From assembly GCA_949317995.1 (NCBI GenBank), contig OX439037.1, positions 22,379,182 to 22,443,181 of the forward strand: a stretch of DNA of 64,000 nt, in the 5' to 3' direction. Shown here piece by piece: positions 50,913-62,847 of this stretch (the first letter of the stretch is position 1; each line of letters starts with the position of its first letter). The position numbers and the translations under genes are program-made. The notes under the pieces were generated by a model. The model had not been told where the DNA came from and made no database searches. It worked only from the letters and a program-made list of their open reading frames with translations. This DNA comes from Acholoe squamosa (Eukaryota; Annelida; Polychaeta; Phyllodocida; Polynoidae).

Positions 50913-53900
50913 GTAAAGCAAATTGGATATTATTCAAATATATAAGGAAAATGTTACCTTGATGCATTAAGACCATATGTCCAAATACATCGTACAACTT
51001 TTTATGCTTGTAATTCATAGCATGAGCCTTGAAATTCAGTACACAGTTCATTCTGTTTTATACCAGCAAATTAGCTCATGTCTGTCCTTGTCATTCACAG
51101 GTGTGATAATATCACCAACACAGTCGAATTACCGTCCAAGGAGATGTGTCAGATCACGCGGCAGCCATGTAAGATTGTTGAGACCGTGCAGCCCTGGCCC
51201 AACTTCCTGAAATGTAACAACTCTCACTTTGTAGGTGGCTGTAAGGTAAGTTTTTTTTGTTGGTTTTTTTTTCATTTAGCCTGAAACTAATGTTGCCAGG
51301 ATAAGAGAGAGAGAGATAGTACATGTTTGTAGTTAATTGCCGTGCATATACGGACTTAGCAGGTTTAATTATTAGCCAATGAGAGAACCCCAATCTGTTC
51401 ACTGCGGTCTTTCGGAGGCCAACTGGTACCCATCTGCTAGGCCTTATTGCCGTTCATTCTTAGGAATGAACGGCTATAGGAGGGGACCCATTCTTAAATA
51501 CAAGCTCTCATAGTGGTGCTTCCTCGCTCTCCATGTATAATCCTCTCATAGGTACAGTATTGAGTATGCCTATACCTGGATTAAAATCTGCAAATCAGTC
51601 AAGCATAGGAGTGGTGGCAGTGGTGGTGTTGGTGGACCTTTTATTGTAGACCCTGTGGACAGAGTGGTGGTAGCCCTGGACACCTCAGGCAGAGCCATGG
51701 TATATAGTATATATTATAGCCTCCCCTCCCCCACCCACCTATGAATGGTGGTGGTGGCTGTGCTCCTGGGGTGGCCCCATACCTGCGTGGCACCACCCCC
51801 CCCCCAGCACCATGTGGTTCTCTTCTGCTGGTGGTGCGTTTCTCAGCACCACTGACTATTAACCCACTAAAGGCCACCTACATGTATATTTATGTATACA
51901 TGTACACATAAGTATTATGCACTTTTTTAGGAGTTTTAAGTGACGTGGCATTGGATTATTTGGAGTCTTGGGACTGTTTTCCATGTGTGTCGGCCATCTT
52001 GGTTTTCAGAAACACAGGGATCCAGGCCATATATGGTCAATTTTGATCTTAAAAAGTTATCAGATGAATGTTAGTTACCATTGGGACACCTCAACTACCC
52101 AATTTTATTGTTTGCCATGTGTGTTGGCCATCTTGGTTTTAGGAAACACTCGGGCTACCCTAGCCCACTTAAAAGGGTCTATATCTCCTCTTTCCTATCC
52201 CCTCAGGATGTGTGTGGTGCACATATGCGCGGGCACTGACATATTCCTCTGTTAAATTATCAACCTGTGAAGCACGGGATAGCCACTTAGTGCCGCTAAA
52301 GTGCTGTAAAACACAAATCAATCAATCAATCAATTTAGGAAACACAGGGATCCAGGTCATTTGTGGTCAATTTTGATCTTCAAATGTTATCAGATGGATA
52401 TTAGTGACCATTGAAAGACCTCAACTACCTAATTCTATTGTTTTCCGTATGTGTCGGCCATCTTTGTTTTAGGATACACAGGGATCCAGGCCATACATGG
52501 TCAATTTTGATCTTCAAAAATTATCAGATGGGTGTAAGTGACTATTGGGAGACCTCAACTAGCCTATTTTATTGTTTTCCATGTGTGTCGGCCATCTTTG
52601 TTTTAGGAAACACAGGGATCCAGCTCATATATTGTCAATTTTAATCTTCAAAAGTTATCAGATGGATGTTAGTGACCATTGGGACACCTCAACTAGCTAA
52701 TTTTATTGTTCTCCATATATGTCAGTCATCTTTGTTTTAGGAATCACAGGGATCCAGGCCATATATGGTCAACTTCAATCTTCAAAAGTTATCAGATGGA
52801 TGTTAGTGACCATTGGGGGACCTCAACTACCCAATTTTGTTGTTTTCCATGTGTGTCGGCCATCTTTGTTTTAGGAAACACAGGGATCCAGGTCATATGT
52901 GGTCAATTTTGATCTTCAAAAGTTATCAGATGGATGTTAGTGACCATTGGGACACCTCAACTACCTAATTCTTTTGTTTTCCTTGTGTGTCGGCCATCTT
53001 GGTTTCAGGAATCACAGGGATCCAGGCCATATATGGTCAATTTTGATCTTCAAAAGTTATCAGATGGATGTTAGTGACCATTGGGACACCTCAACTACCT
53101 AATTCTTTTGTTTTCCTTGTGTGTCGGCCATCTTGCTTTCAGGAATCACAGGGATCCAGGTCATATGTGGTCAATTTTGATCTTCAAAAGTTATCAGATG
53201 GATGTTAGTGACCATTGTGATACCACCACCACCACCAATACCACCACCACACTACTCCCAACCCTCACACACATTCCTTATTTGCATATTTTAATCCAGG
53301 CATAGGTTTACTCCATACTATAGCAATGGGACAGGATTTTACATGGAGAGTGAGGAAGCACCACAATCAGAGCATATATTTAAGTATAGGTCCATTCCAA
53401 AGGCCATAGAGTTCATATATAATGGTCTTTTTTCCTTGGATCATAATAGGAATATGCACGGCATTACAGCATTGCTGTGTTTACTTTCCTGAAAGTATGT
53501 TATAGATTAATAAATTGCAAAACACACAACATATGAAGGGCTTTTAGATTCCGTATTAAAATAATATTTGTTCTGAAAATTTTGATCTAAGATCATATTA
53601 AAAATGTTGTAAATCAATTCTATACTTCTTAGAACATGATATGAATATGCACGGCATTACAGCTTTGCTGTGTTTACTTTGCCGAAAATATGGGATAAAT
53701 TTATAATCCGGGAAATGCACTGCAATTTAACTGCTTTTAGAATTGTTATTAAACTCAGAATTGATCGTCAAATTTAAATATGAAATCCTAATATCTTGAT
53801 CATAGATGACAGATCCTAAATTGAATCCTCTCAATTGCATCCTTAACATGGGCCTCTTGATCATAGATCTTAGATCCTAAATTTTCAATTGAATCCTTAA

Positions 53901-56900
53901 TATAATCTCCTAACCATTGACCCCTTGTCAGTAGAACTCGCTGGTAACAAGCTCCAGCAATGGCGGCGCCCATGTGGCAACCTGCTACCTCGGAATATAG
54001 TACATATAGATTTGGATGGCTAATTCACATCAGCTCTCATACAAGACAGGCCTTCATTAACTTGAGGAGAGTTATAGGAGTGGAAACTAGAATGGTAAAA
54101 CATAGAATGAATCTAAATCAGCTAGAAATGATTTAAGGCCTTGTAACACAACAATTCTTTCAGAAATTATGTAATATGGCACTGTTTTTTATCCCCCATC
54201 AAATATGGTAGCTTATAATGTACATTTTATACCACACAGAACAGGGTTAAGACAGTGAGGTTCAACACAACAGGGCATTGCAAAGCGCCTCTCGTACCGA
54301 CCAGTAACAGGAAGAGTTGGTACAAGGATGTGGAAGGCTGCGGTATACAATGTCAGAACCCACTTTTCACACCGGATGAACACCACCTGGTTCACACCTT
54401 CACTGCCGTGTTTGCAGCTCTCTGCCTCACCGCTACGCTTTTTGCCATTGTAAGTGACATTATTTCACATAAATCAAACCAGCCCTTTCTATAGTTGATT
54501 TTACAAAAAAAAATTGAAGCATTACTATAGATATATACTAGGAACTTTGATCTGCATGCCCCGGGCAATTAATGATGCCCATCCTCATGGTCTGTGGCGA
54601 GCCCCATTTTAGGCTGGGGAAAGTTGAGCAACATTTAGTTCTCTGCAATAGACATTTTAAGCCTCCATAAAATCCCGCTCATAAGCCTACTCCATTTATT
54701 ATGCAGGCACAATTTTATTTAGTTTGATCGTAATGGTCTCAGTATTTTACATTGATAAGCATACATGTAGTCCATATAGGAATTAATTTCTTCCTATCAT
54801 TTTTGTATCTGCTCCTTGAAGACTCCACCGTAAGTAAGTGTTGATAATTAACATTGCAGTAAGTCTCTATCGTGTGGAATACAGTAAGTCTATAAGGTGT
54901 GAGTTTGTTAAGTTGTATATCTAAGTGTGCACGTGTGAATATTGTAACTTTTATTCTATAGTTGTTACACTGCTGTACTTAAGCACTATGGATTAGGGAT
55001 GACAGTTCTTTCATCTAATCTATCTTCTCTATCCTATATTTTCTATTCTACGATTATTTAGAAATTAAATTCCTATTTTCCAATTTTCTCAAAGCAAAAT
55101 TTCCTTGAAACCTCGTGGTTCCTAAAACAAATGAGGGGTGATTATTATTATTAGGTCGAATTTGGTGAGTATAATATCCAATAGCAAGTCTCAGGTCATG
55201 GTAGAACGGGGGGGAGGTATTTTCTTCGCAGTTTGACAACTTATGCCTCTCCAGGTTGTCTCCAGTTGTACCAGGGAAGATTTGTGTTGTCACTTGGTAA
55301 AGACACAATAAGATGCCGCTAAGCCTTGTTATTAAATGAAGATGCAGCCTTAAGTCTAGTTTTGTGGCTCTTAATAGAGTTTTAAGATATGGATAGATAA
55401 ATGTGTATGGTAACCGATTATGACAGAATTATTAATGTATTTATTGATGTTGTGTTTATACATTTCACTTTCTCTACGTTTTGTTTTAGTGTTGTTGTTT
55501 TTTTCTGCACCAAAAATGCTACCGCATTACCTCAACTACTGTAAACTCCTGTGTATAATCTGAAAAAAAATCTTATCATCTAAAGATAAAATAATCATAA
55601 AACCCCTCACAAAGTCTGATCTCTCTAATAAGCAGTCTTCCTGAATAAGGCCCTAAATCTGGTCTCTGGTCACCCTATGAGAGAGCTTTGTGCTAAAGAA
55701 AGGGTACGTTTTTCGTGTGTTTTTTTTTAGTTATGTGTACATAGCGTTGTTGTACTGTACTACATCTTCAATACAAACCTTTGTAGCCAGGCACATTTAA
55801 TATGTAGTCTACCTGTAGTATCTCAATATACATGTATCTATTTTGGCTAAATTCATCATAACCAAAGGCATTCAGACACTATACAACCCTTAACCATTTC
55901 AGTTGTCAGTGGTGCTAACCCGTTCCAAAAATGGAGGACCATGCCAACCCTTTAGGAGCGCAACAAGCTTGGTCGGTGTGATGCACTTATGCACTACGCA
56001 GTGCTGCAGGATGAATAGTAGCATACATTAAAGCACTCTAAAAACTAGAAGGATAATGTGGACATGTAATAAAGCTAATCCTAATAGGAATAAAGAGTTA
56101 TATAACGGTGGACTACATTTTTGTTCTGCAGCTGACGTTCATCGTGGACTGGAAGAATGCCAACCGTTACCCGGCACTCATCCTGTTCTTCATCAACATC
56201 TGCTTCTTCATCGGCAGCATTGGCTGGGTCATCCAGTTCATACCCGGTGTACGCGAGGATATCGTGTGTCGTAAAGACGGCACTGTGCGCCAAGCTGAAC
56301 CCCAAATTGGGTAAGTCAGCCATACTTTAGGACTTAAGGCTCTGTGTGGCAGTGTGTGCCTTTATGGGACTTAAGGCACTGTTCTCCAAGCCGAACCCCA
56401 GCTATGCACTTCTTTGCACCCTTTTTCCAGGTGCAGTCATGTATGGCTTATACACAAGGTTTTATAGGAATACCATGGACCATTGATCCATGATATCCTT
56501 GTGAGTTAGTAACAGTAAACCAATTCTTTATCCACCAGATCGGGTGAGTCGGTAACATGCTCGTTCGTCTTCGTCCTGGTGTACTTCTCAATGATGGCAG
56601 GTGTGACGTGGTTCCTCGTTCTCTCCTACACCTGGCATCTCACCTTCCAGGCGCTCGGCTCCCCTCAAGATGCCATCGAGGGTAAAAAGGGCACCTTCCA
56701 CCTTGTTGCCTGGTCAGTGCCTCTGGTCCTCACCATCGTCTGTCTAGCACTTACTCAGGTATGTTAACTCGCATGTTATTGTAGGAAGAGAAGAAGCTAT
56801 AATTAAAAAGTGGATTACGAGCCTTGAGCACATTGTCAGTGCACTGAGTAGAAGAATTCTTCTCTTTATGCAAAACACATTAGGGCCTAGGATTTGGTGT

Positions 56901-59900
56901 TCCAGTTGTAGCTGGCTGTCAACATATTCGTATCAAATAGACATTCCTATTAAGATAATATCACACAAGTGCTTTTATACAATGATAAATCAGATATAGT
57001 GATTTTAAAGTAATGGCTGTTGTCTGTGATACAGGTGGACGGGGACTCTGTGAGCGGTATTTGTTTTGTCGGGTCGCTGCACCATGCGTACCGTGGGGGC
57101 TTTGTGCTCCTTCCTATCAGTGCCGTTGTAGCAGGAGGACTCTTTTTCCTTATCAGAGGTATGTACCCTACTGTTGAAGCTGATCTAATATTCTCTGGCA
57201 TTAGTTATTTGGAATAGGAAATTATTGAGTAAATTTTCGGTTTTCATAGTATGCAACTTTACCTGATGGCTTAGATGTTTTAATAAAGAAAAGTTTCTAA
57301 TTTGTGTCTTCTTTAGTCCAAGAATAGTCAGTCAGTTTTGTTATCAATTCAGGGCTGGTGACTCTAATAAAGATCAAGTTAGAGACACCTGGTCTCATCA
57401 GCGACCGTGCATCAGCCAAAATCAGAGACACCATTATACGAATAGGTAATGTTTATTAATATATAACCCCTCATTTTAAGGACCACGTAGTATTTAAATG
57501 CATTATTTCTAATCCTCTTCATGAGGCTTGAGTTAAGGAACTGTTAAGAAGGAAGTTCGGTTAAATCGAGGAAGTTTTCTTCTTTTTTTTTTTAAGTCTT
57601 CAGTGATTCCCTGATTACAGGGGTTTGCAAGTTCCAAATACCAATACATTGCTATAAAAACCTATATCTAAGGGGTTCTAAATGAATATTTTATGGATTT
57701 TTGTGTTCTGTCAGCTTCATCCCTGGTTGGTAAAATTAATAGTCTTGTAAGTGAGCCATCTCCAGTTCCCATTATAAACGCTTTTTACTCTTCTTGCTAA
57801 CAGGACTATTCGCGGGTCTGTCATTCCTTCTGATGTTTAGTACCTGCCTCGTCCACATCTACATATTTATAAATGAACCGACATGGAAACACGCCTTCCA
57901 AGACTTTGTCATGTAAGTATATCTTCCTTCATCATAATCTAGATACCTCCATATTACATCTGTAAGACAGGCCCTGACACATCTTGTGTCCAACATGACA
58001 TAATATCCTACTATATTTCCATGTTGCAGCTGTGAGACAAACCAGACAGTGTCACGGCTGGTGTCGAACGTGACAGGTCCGGCATGCACCCTCAGTACGC
58101 GCCCCAGCCTGGTGGCTATGGTGGTCCATGTCGTCCTGTTCTTTGTAGCCGGGATCACCATGAGCTCATGGGTGTGGACCGCTGCCACCATCACAGCATG
58201 GAAACGCTTCTTACGCCGGTATGTGTCAACATATCAATATAAGAGGATGTCAGGTTGCCAATCATGTACTGCATCCTAGCACCATGTGGTTTATCAAAAT
58301 GTAAATATGTAAATGTCTATGTGAGACTTGTAAGACTTTCCTAATTTGACAGAATCCTTACTCTAGAACTTATGATTGATGTCAGCATCAAATCAGATCC
58401 AGAATTGTTAATGAATATTTTCTTAGATTACCACATTGATTCTTCCTCACAGATTATTCCGCATGCCCGACAATGAGCCCATCAAACTCAAGAAGCACCT
58501 GATGATCAGGCAGGCATTTGACAGACGGCACGAGATCCGGCGGCATGGCCGCTTTGAGTTCAGCTTCCACAGTACACATGATGATCCCCTTGGTAAGATA
58601 CACATGATGATCCCCTCAATAATCAGCGTTTGACTTTGAATATAAACTGTAACTTAAGCCTGTAATGGCTTAAATCTGTAACTTAAGCCTGTAATGGCTT
58701 AAATCTGTAACTTAAGCCTGTAATGGCTTAAATCTGTAACTTAAGCCTGTAATGGCTTAAATCTGTTACTTAAGCCTGTAATGGCCTAAATCGACTCTGT
58801 CTTTTTGATGTTATAATGCCCTACTGTTGTTACACAGTATCTGATGTAGCCCTTTGTATTGGTATCTAACAGGAATGAAGATGGACCTAAACAGTGCCAC
58901 ATCACAAGAGCTATCATCTGCCTGGGCACAGGCTATCCCGCGTATGATTACCCGGCGTGGTGGGTTTGCGCACCCAACTAAGGGTACAACCCGTCGCTAC
59001 TCTGACTCAGGTAAGTCAGGGTTCCCTTGGATTAAAGAAAATCAGGGAAGATTAGACTCGACATGTGGAATTGGGTTAAGCCCAGTTTTACATTGTTCAC
59101 ATGTGGTAAGATGTACTGATATAGACTTGAGGTTAAACATCAGTCAGTTAAGCTGCGAGTTATGCTAAGCTGGTCGGGGAAAATGATAAACTCTAGTCAA
59201 GGAGAAGGATTAAATCTGGAAACTAAAGGAATTAAAATTTGATATTTGAGTGGGAACCACATTCACGTCTGTGGGTGACTATGGTATATTCATACCAGTC
59301 TCTGGATTTAAAGTACCGTAATGCCCTGCGTTTGAGGCACAGCTTACATGCAAAGATAGTCAGTCCCATGAAGTCCTACGGGCCTTAAGACATTAAACAA
59401 ATCAATCAATCAATCAATACGTAAGGATAGAGCCCTGGTGCACCTTATAGAATCAGCCAAAGTTAGGGGTGCGCCTTGTAGGTGAGGTAATCTCACGCGT
59501 ATAAGGAGCATCCCACCTATAAGACGCATCTACAGTTTCAGAATATTCAAAATTCAAAAAGCTATGTGTTGCAAGGACCCCCCCCCCCCTGGACCCCATA
59601 TGCTGCTGATAGGGTTATATGGGAGTGTAACATATCAAAAGAAAGGTCTTGGTGTCCCCCATGTGGATCGAGGTAGAACTAAAACTCCACGTATGGGACG
59701 CGCCTTATACGCAGGAGATTAAGGTATAGATTAGATTAGTACTAATTTGGTTCAGATGAAGTCCCATGTGCGCCATACAGTATTCCCTAAGGTTAGGGGT
59801 GTGCCTTATATGTTTGGTGCGCCTTATGCGGGGTATTATGGTAATTGAATTTAGTTTTCTAGGGAAAAGAATAATAACAATTGCCTTCTATTTTCAGATC

Positions 59901-60790
59901 TGACATCCTTCCAGTCAAGTGTTCATAGGACATCAGTTGAATCCAAAAGGTACTCTGTGGAACGGACAGAGATAGAGGATTTGAGACGTAAACACAAACC
60001 TAAAAAGAGACGTGGTAAGAACCGGGTTACACCATTGGTGGTGCCTCCACCGACTATGCAGACTTTGCAACCTTCCCCACAACCCCCAGACACAAGTCAG
60101 AACAAGGTTGACAAAGGGAATAAACAGAAGGGGCCACTCACTACTGGCTTCCTGCGCCGCACAAACCGTGTTGCCCCAGGAGGCGGTAACAGTACCAATA
60201 CCAGCGGGGGCAGCTCGACTGCTACCCAGAGCAGCCTGCAGCGACGCGGCAGCATCACCGTGTCAGAAGGCTCAGATCACATGTCATTAGAGAACGTGGA
60301 TAGCTCAGATACTGGATCCTATTCACGGGGTCTGACAGCTGGATCCAAGATGGGGAGCCTGGCGAGTGTAGAACTGCCGGCAGTTACTATGCCTCCCCCA
60401 CAGTACCCACCCATGGCACACAGGAATGGTTCAGTCCAACACCGCCAAGTGGCCGTCTTCACCACTACGTCCTCCGCCTACTCTGGTGGTACCCTCCCTG
60501 GTGCCGTACCTGGTGCTTATGAACTTAATGAGTTGGTGGTAGACATGGAACCCACTTTCACATCAGTTACCCCAATAGACACTGAACTGCAGTCCACACC
60601 ACCCATTCACAAGCGCCGCCTAGGGCGCCGGTCCTCAGCCGGTAGTGCGAGGTCACATAGCAGTAGTCATGCACGGAGTCGGTCGGCACACCGCGACCAG
60701 CGGCTTACACGCCGATTTGTTGTCCACACCCCAAAAACTGCCATGAACCTTGGTCGTGAGAGTGACGACTGCTCTGAGATATCCGCGTAA
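50569..60790 (+). CDS. SMO: Smoothened, Hedgehog-pathway class F seven-transmembrane receptor
   Basis: Transduces Hedgehog signals at the plasma membrane (in vertebrates, the primary cilium) once Patched inhibition is lifted. Twelve exons join in phase to 927 residues (human 787, fly about 1,036). A signal peptide (about 1-22) is followed by a cysteine-rich Frizzled-type domain (about 40-165; [20 protein letters not shown]), a linker with [19 protein letters not shown], and seven membrane segments between about 215 and 530 ([31 protein letters not shown]). After TM7 a Trp-basic stretch (AWKRFLRR) sits where the vertebrate ciliary-localisation motif lies. The tail (about 540-927) has SSAWAQ, as in vertebrates, and basic Ser clusters ([26 protein letters not shown]) of the kind phosphorylated by PKA/CK1/GRK. 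Start: Kozak CACCATGG followed by the signal peptide. No damage seen. Confidence 0.96.
51101..51245 (+). CDS. SMO: SMO exon 2
   Basis: Rest of the cysteine-rich domain: [16 protein letters not shown] and [17 protein letters not shown]. Acceptor CACAG, donor GTAAGT, phase 0 out. Confidence 0.93.
51960..53215. repeat. 134-bp satellite in SMO intron 2
   Basis: CAGGGATCCAG recurs at 52345, 52479, 52613, 52747, 52881, 53015 and 53149, an exact 134-bp step, plus one unit at 52015 before a SINE insertion. Each unit holds GTTATCAGATGGATGTTAGT and GTGTCGGCCATCTT. Confidence 0.93.
52150..52333 (+). mobile_element. SINE-like element, copy B, with 12-bp target duplication
   Basis: 184 bp between TTTAGGAAACAC at 52138-52149 and 52334-52345, and exactly absent from the other satellite units. 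It ends in (AATC)n, which suggests LINE-type priming on a short-repeat tail. Same family as 40556-40743. Confidence 0.85.
53445..53990. repeat. Dispersed repeat pieces after the SMO intron 2 satellite
   Basis: ATATGCACGGCATTACAGC occurs at 53452 and again at 53646, each followed by TTGCTGTGTTTACTTT. 53935-53995 is a reversed piece of the repeat at 16910. Confidence 0.6.
54240..54449 (+). CDS. SMO: SMO exon 3
   Basis: Linker domain and start of TM1: [20 protein letters not shown]. 70 codons, phase 0 at both ends. Confidence 0.94.
56132..56310 (+). CDS. SMO: SMO exon 4
   Basis: End of TM1, first intracellular loop and TM2: [20 protein letters not shown], then GSIGWVIQF. Donor GTAAGT with two bases over. 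Confidence 0.95.
56539..56758 (+). CDS. SMO: SMO exon 5
   Basis: TM3 and TM4: [20 protein letters not shown] and [15 protein letters not shown]. Donor GTATGT, phase 0 out. Confidence 0.95.
57035..57158 (+). CDS. SMO: SMO exon 6
   Basis: [13 protein letters not shown], the hallmark extracellular loop 2, and TM5. One base carried over. Confidence 0.95.
57353..57445 (+). CDS. SMO: SMO exon 7
   Basis: Third intracellular loop: [20 protein letters not shown], corresponding to vertebrate [20 protein letters not shown]. Confidence 0.92.
57804..57912 (+). CDS. SMO: SMO exon 8
   Basis: TM6: [20 protein letters not shown], then the start of extracellular loop 3. Donor GTAAGT. Confidence 0.92.
58030..58218 (+). 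CDS. SMO: SMO exon 9
   Basis: Extracellular loop 3 and TM7: [20 protein letters not shown], matching GTGIAMSTWVWTKA of vertebrates. Ends in AWKRFLRR. Confidence 0.94.
58453..58592 (+). CDS. SMO: SMO exon 10
   Basis: Membrane-proximal tail: [20 protein letters not shown] and FDRRHEI, similar to the vertebrate [23 protein letters not shown]. Confidence 0.92.
58653..58795. repeat. 29-bp tandem repeat in SMO intron 10, five copies
   Basis: CTTAAGCCTGTAATGGCTTA plus AATCTGTAA repeats at 58653, 58682, 58711, 58740 and 58769. Each unit can form a small hairpin (TAAGCC...GGCTTA). Confidence 0.95.
58873..59010 (+). CDS. SMO: SMO exon 11
   Basis: [20 protein letters not shown] and RMITRRGG, matching [20 protein letters not shown]. 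Donor GTAAGT. Confidence 0.92.
59335..59421. repeat. Short repeat with (AATC)n tail
   Basis: GGCCTTAAGACATTAAACAA followed by five AATC units, resembling the tail of the SINE at 52150. The body differs, so it may be another SINE type or a LINE 3' end. Confidence 0.45.
59484..59726. mobile_element. MITE with TAATCTCC-type termini (copy 3), SMO intron 11
   Basis: Reverse orientation relative to copy 1. Ends GGTAATCTCACGCGTATAAG and CTTATACGCAGGAGATTAAG, with the shared inner GTGTCCCCCATGTGGATC. Confidence 0.75.
59898..60790 (+). CDS. SMO: SMO exon 12 (last, C-terminal tail)
   Basis: About 297 residues, low complexity, with Ser-rich basic clusters and little recognisable conservation after [13 protein letters not shown]. 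Stop TAA at 60788-60790. Confidence 0.92.
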
Positions 60791-62610
60791 TGTTGTGGGC
60801 ATACACAGGTTTTCTACACCTTGAACTAGTGTTTTAGGATGCTTGGTTTAACTAGGTTCTTGTCCAAGGGTTTTTGTACAGACTCTTACTACTTAAACTA
60901 AGACCCCTTGTGTCTCATTTGGAAATCACTATGTAATTGTGTCAAATGCAAAATCATTATGTGAAATATCATTGTCCCTTTGAAGCAAAGGTCCCTATTG
61001 TTGTTGATGCTATAAAGTATTTGTCCGTCCTTTCACACATATGATATATGATAATACTCTGCGACAACTTGTAATTAATGCAGATTTATGTCGCAGTGTG
61101 TTATGCCCTTATTCGTGGGGCATATTTTCTAGTTTTATATTTGATTATTACCTTAAAATCTCCCTAGATATCGCACATTTTTAGATTGAAGGAGCTTTAC
61201 AACCAGACGACCAAAGCTGCACAAAGAAATTATGGTTTAATGATTTATGTAATCAAAGTAAGAAGTAAGCGGCATCCTGATTTGGGGAAAATGAAAAAAC
61301 TCCAAAATGGCTAATTCAGAGTCGTATATAAAGTTGCACCCTATATAGAACGGTTTGGTATCAAATAAAAGCTGATTTTCAAGCATTTATAGCTTGTGGC
61401 TTATACGTGAAATTTTATGGTAATTCCATCATAGATCATATTACTCATGATTATGTCATGTCTCGTGTGTGTTATTTGATATTGCTAAATTTGTGAGTGA
61501 TATCTCTATTCCATTCCCTGGTGCTTATATGAAAATACACGTGAACTTGCAAACTGAGATTGACTTTGATGCACTTACACTTGCTATAAGAGCATATTGG
61601 AAACATATTTTTATAATGAATTAGCCGTGATACTCATGTCTGGTTGTTTCACCATTCACAATTTAATATATGAATTAATATTACATGTACTAGTATTCAT
61701 AATACACCCGTACTCTGGTATACATATTTGGTTGCTGATTTGTATTATGGAGATGAAAATATTCCATATCACCAATCGCTTAGAAAGTTTATCGCCTATA
61801 TTTATGAATATTTGCCGAAGTACTCGCTAAAACAAACATGTGTTATTCGCTACCTCATCTTCACCCTAGTTGTCTATCAGTTTAGTCCCGTTTAGTGAGT
61901 AGTGTCACATATCAGAACGATTTCACCACTCAGCTCCTACATTCGCAGAAGCCATTGGTGCTTAGAGCTTGAAATAATTCATCCTACATTTATCACCGAT
62001 TTTATTAATTGTGTGATGTATATACAGACTGGCAGTGACTACTAGAACTCATAATAATTTCACCATGATTTACATGTTGTGACAGGATAATTGACTACCG
62101 GTAAGTAATTTCACCATCATTTTTTATATTTTCTGACAGGATCATTGAATATGTATTTTCACCATGATTTATACTTTGTGGCAGGATCATTGAATAAATC
62201 ATTCATCTCAACCATATGCTGTTTATATGTATTGCACTGTTTTTTTGGTCTAGGATGAGTTCTAAACCAGACGTTATCGATGCTTTAAAATTGTAATATC
62301 GTGTAGTGTTTATTGTGTATAGGTATACATACCACTGTTCAAATTAAACAGATCAACTTCCATAGAATTGTGTGTTCTGTTGTTATTGATTACTTGTATG
62401 TATTTCTTAACAAACGCACGATCATGCTTTAGTGCCCACCAAAGAGAAAGTTTAAAAAAAAAAAAATCATTTTAATATCATCTAAAGCATATTGAGACAG
62501 GTCCTGGAGACTGATAACGAAAATATTTCACCTACTTTATGGTGTTAGAAGGTGCAACTACAAAATGGGTGGGGGGGGGGGTAGGGCTTGTGGTAGACAG
62601 AGACACCAAT
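60791..62610. other. SMO 3' UTR and downstream sequence
   Basis: No coding exon recognised. 62055-62200 holds three diverged ~65-bp units with TTTCACCAT(G/C)ATTT and TGACAGGAT(C/A)ATTGA. Confidence 0.5.
61364..61369 (+). other. SMO: Possible SMO polyadenylation signal
   Basis: AATAAA 574 bases after the stop. Another AATAAA stands at 62193. Which is used cannot be told from sequence. Confidence 0.4.
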
Positions 62611-62847
62611 TACCGTAAACTCCCGCGTATAAGACCCGTCCTCTACGCCAAACAAAATGCTGGGGAGTCTTATAGCTTTCTCTAAAGTTGGGGGGGCGTC
62701 TTATACGAGGGGTAATTTTTCTATACAAATGTACTAATATTGCAATTTCCATCCTTAAAATGTGTGTCTTATACGCGAAAATGCTTCCCCCAAGAAGGGG
62801 GTGCGTCCTATACGCGCACCGCGTCTTCTACGCGGGAGATTACGGTA
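62611..62847. mobile_element. MITE with TACCGTAATCTCC termini (copy 4)
   Basis: 237 bp. Ends TACCGTAAACTCCCGCGTAT and, reversed, TACCGTAATCTCCCGCGTAG. The best-preserved termini of the family in this window. Confidence 0.85.

Larger units (their letters stand above)
51338..53470. mobile_element. Inverted-repeat-bounded element with internal satellite in SMO intron 2
   Basis: The left part (51338-51600) and right part (about 53265-53470) are reverse complements over about 200 bp: ATTGCCGTGCATATA at the outer edge, GGTGCTTCCTC(G/A)CTCTCCATG and CCTGGATTAAAAT further in. Between them lies the 134-bp satellite. Such foldback elements with tandem cores are known in animals. No coding capacity. 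Confidence 0.65.

Noticed and set aside
51968-53305. Repeated frames with [20 protein letters not shown]
   Set aside because: Each is one unit of the 134-bp intronic satellite.
50569-60790. A Frizzled receptor
   Set aside because: The linker [11 protein letters not shown], loop [13 protein letters not shown] and tail SSAWAQ are Smoothened signatures; there is no KTXXXW Dishevelled-binding motif after TM7.
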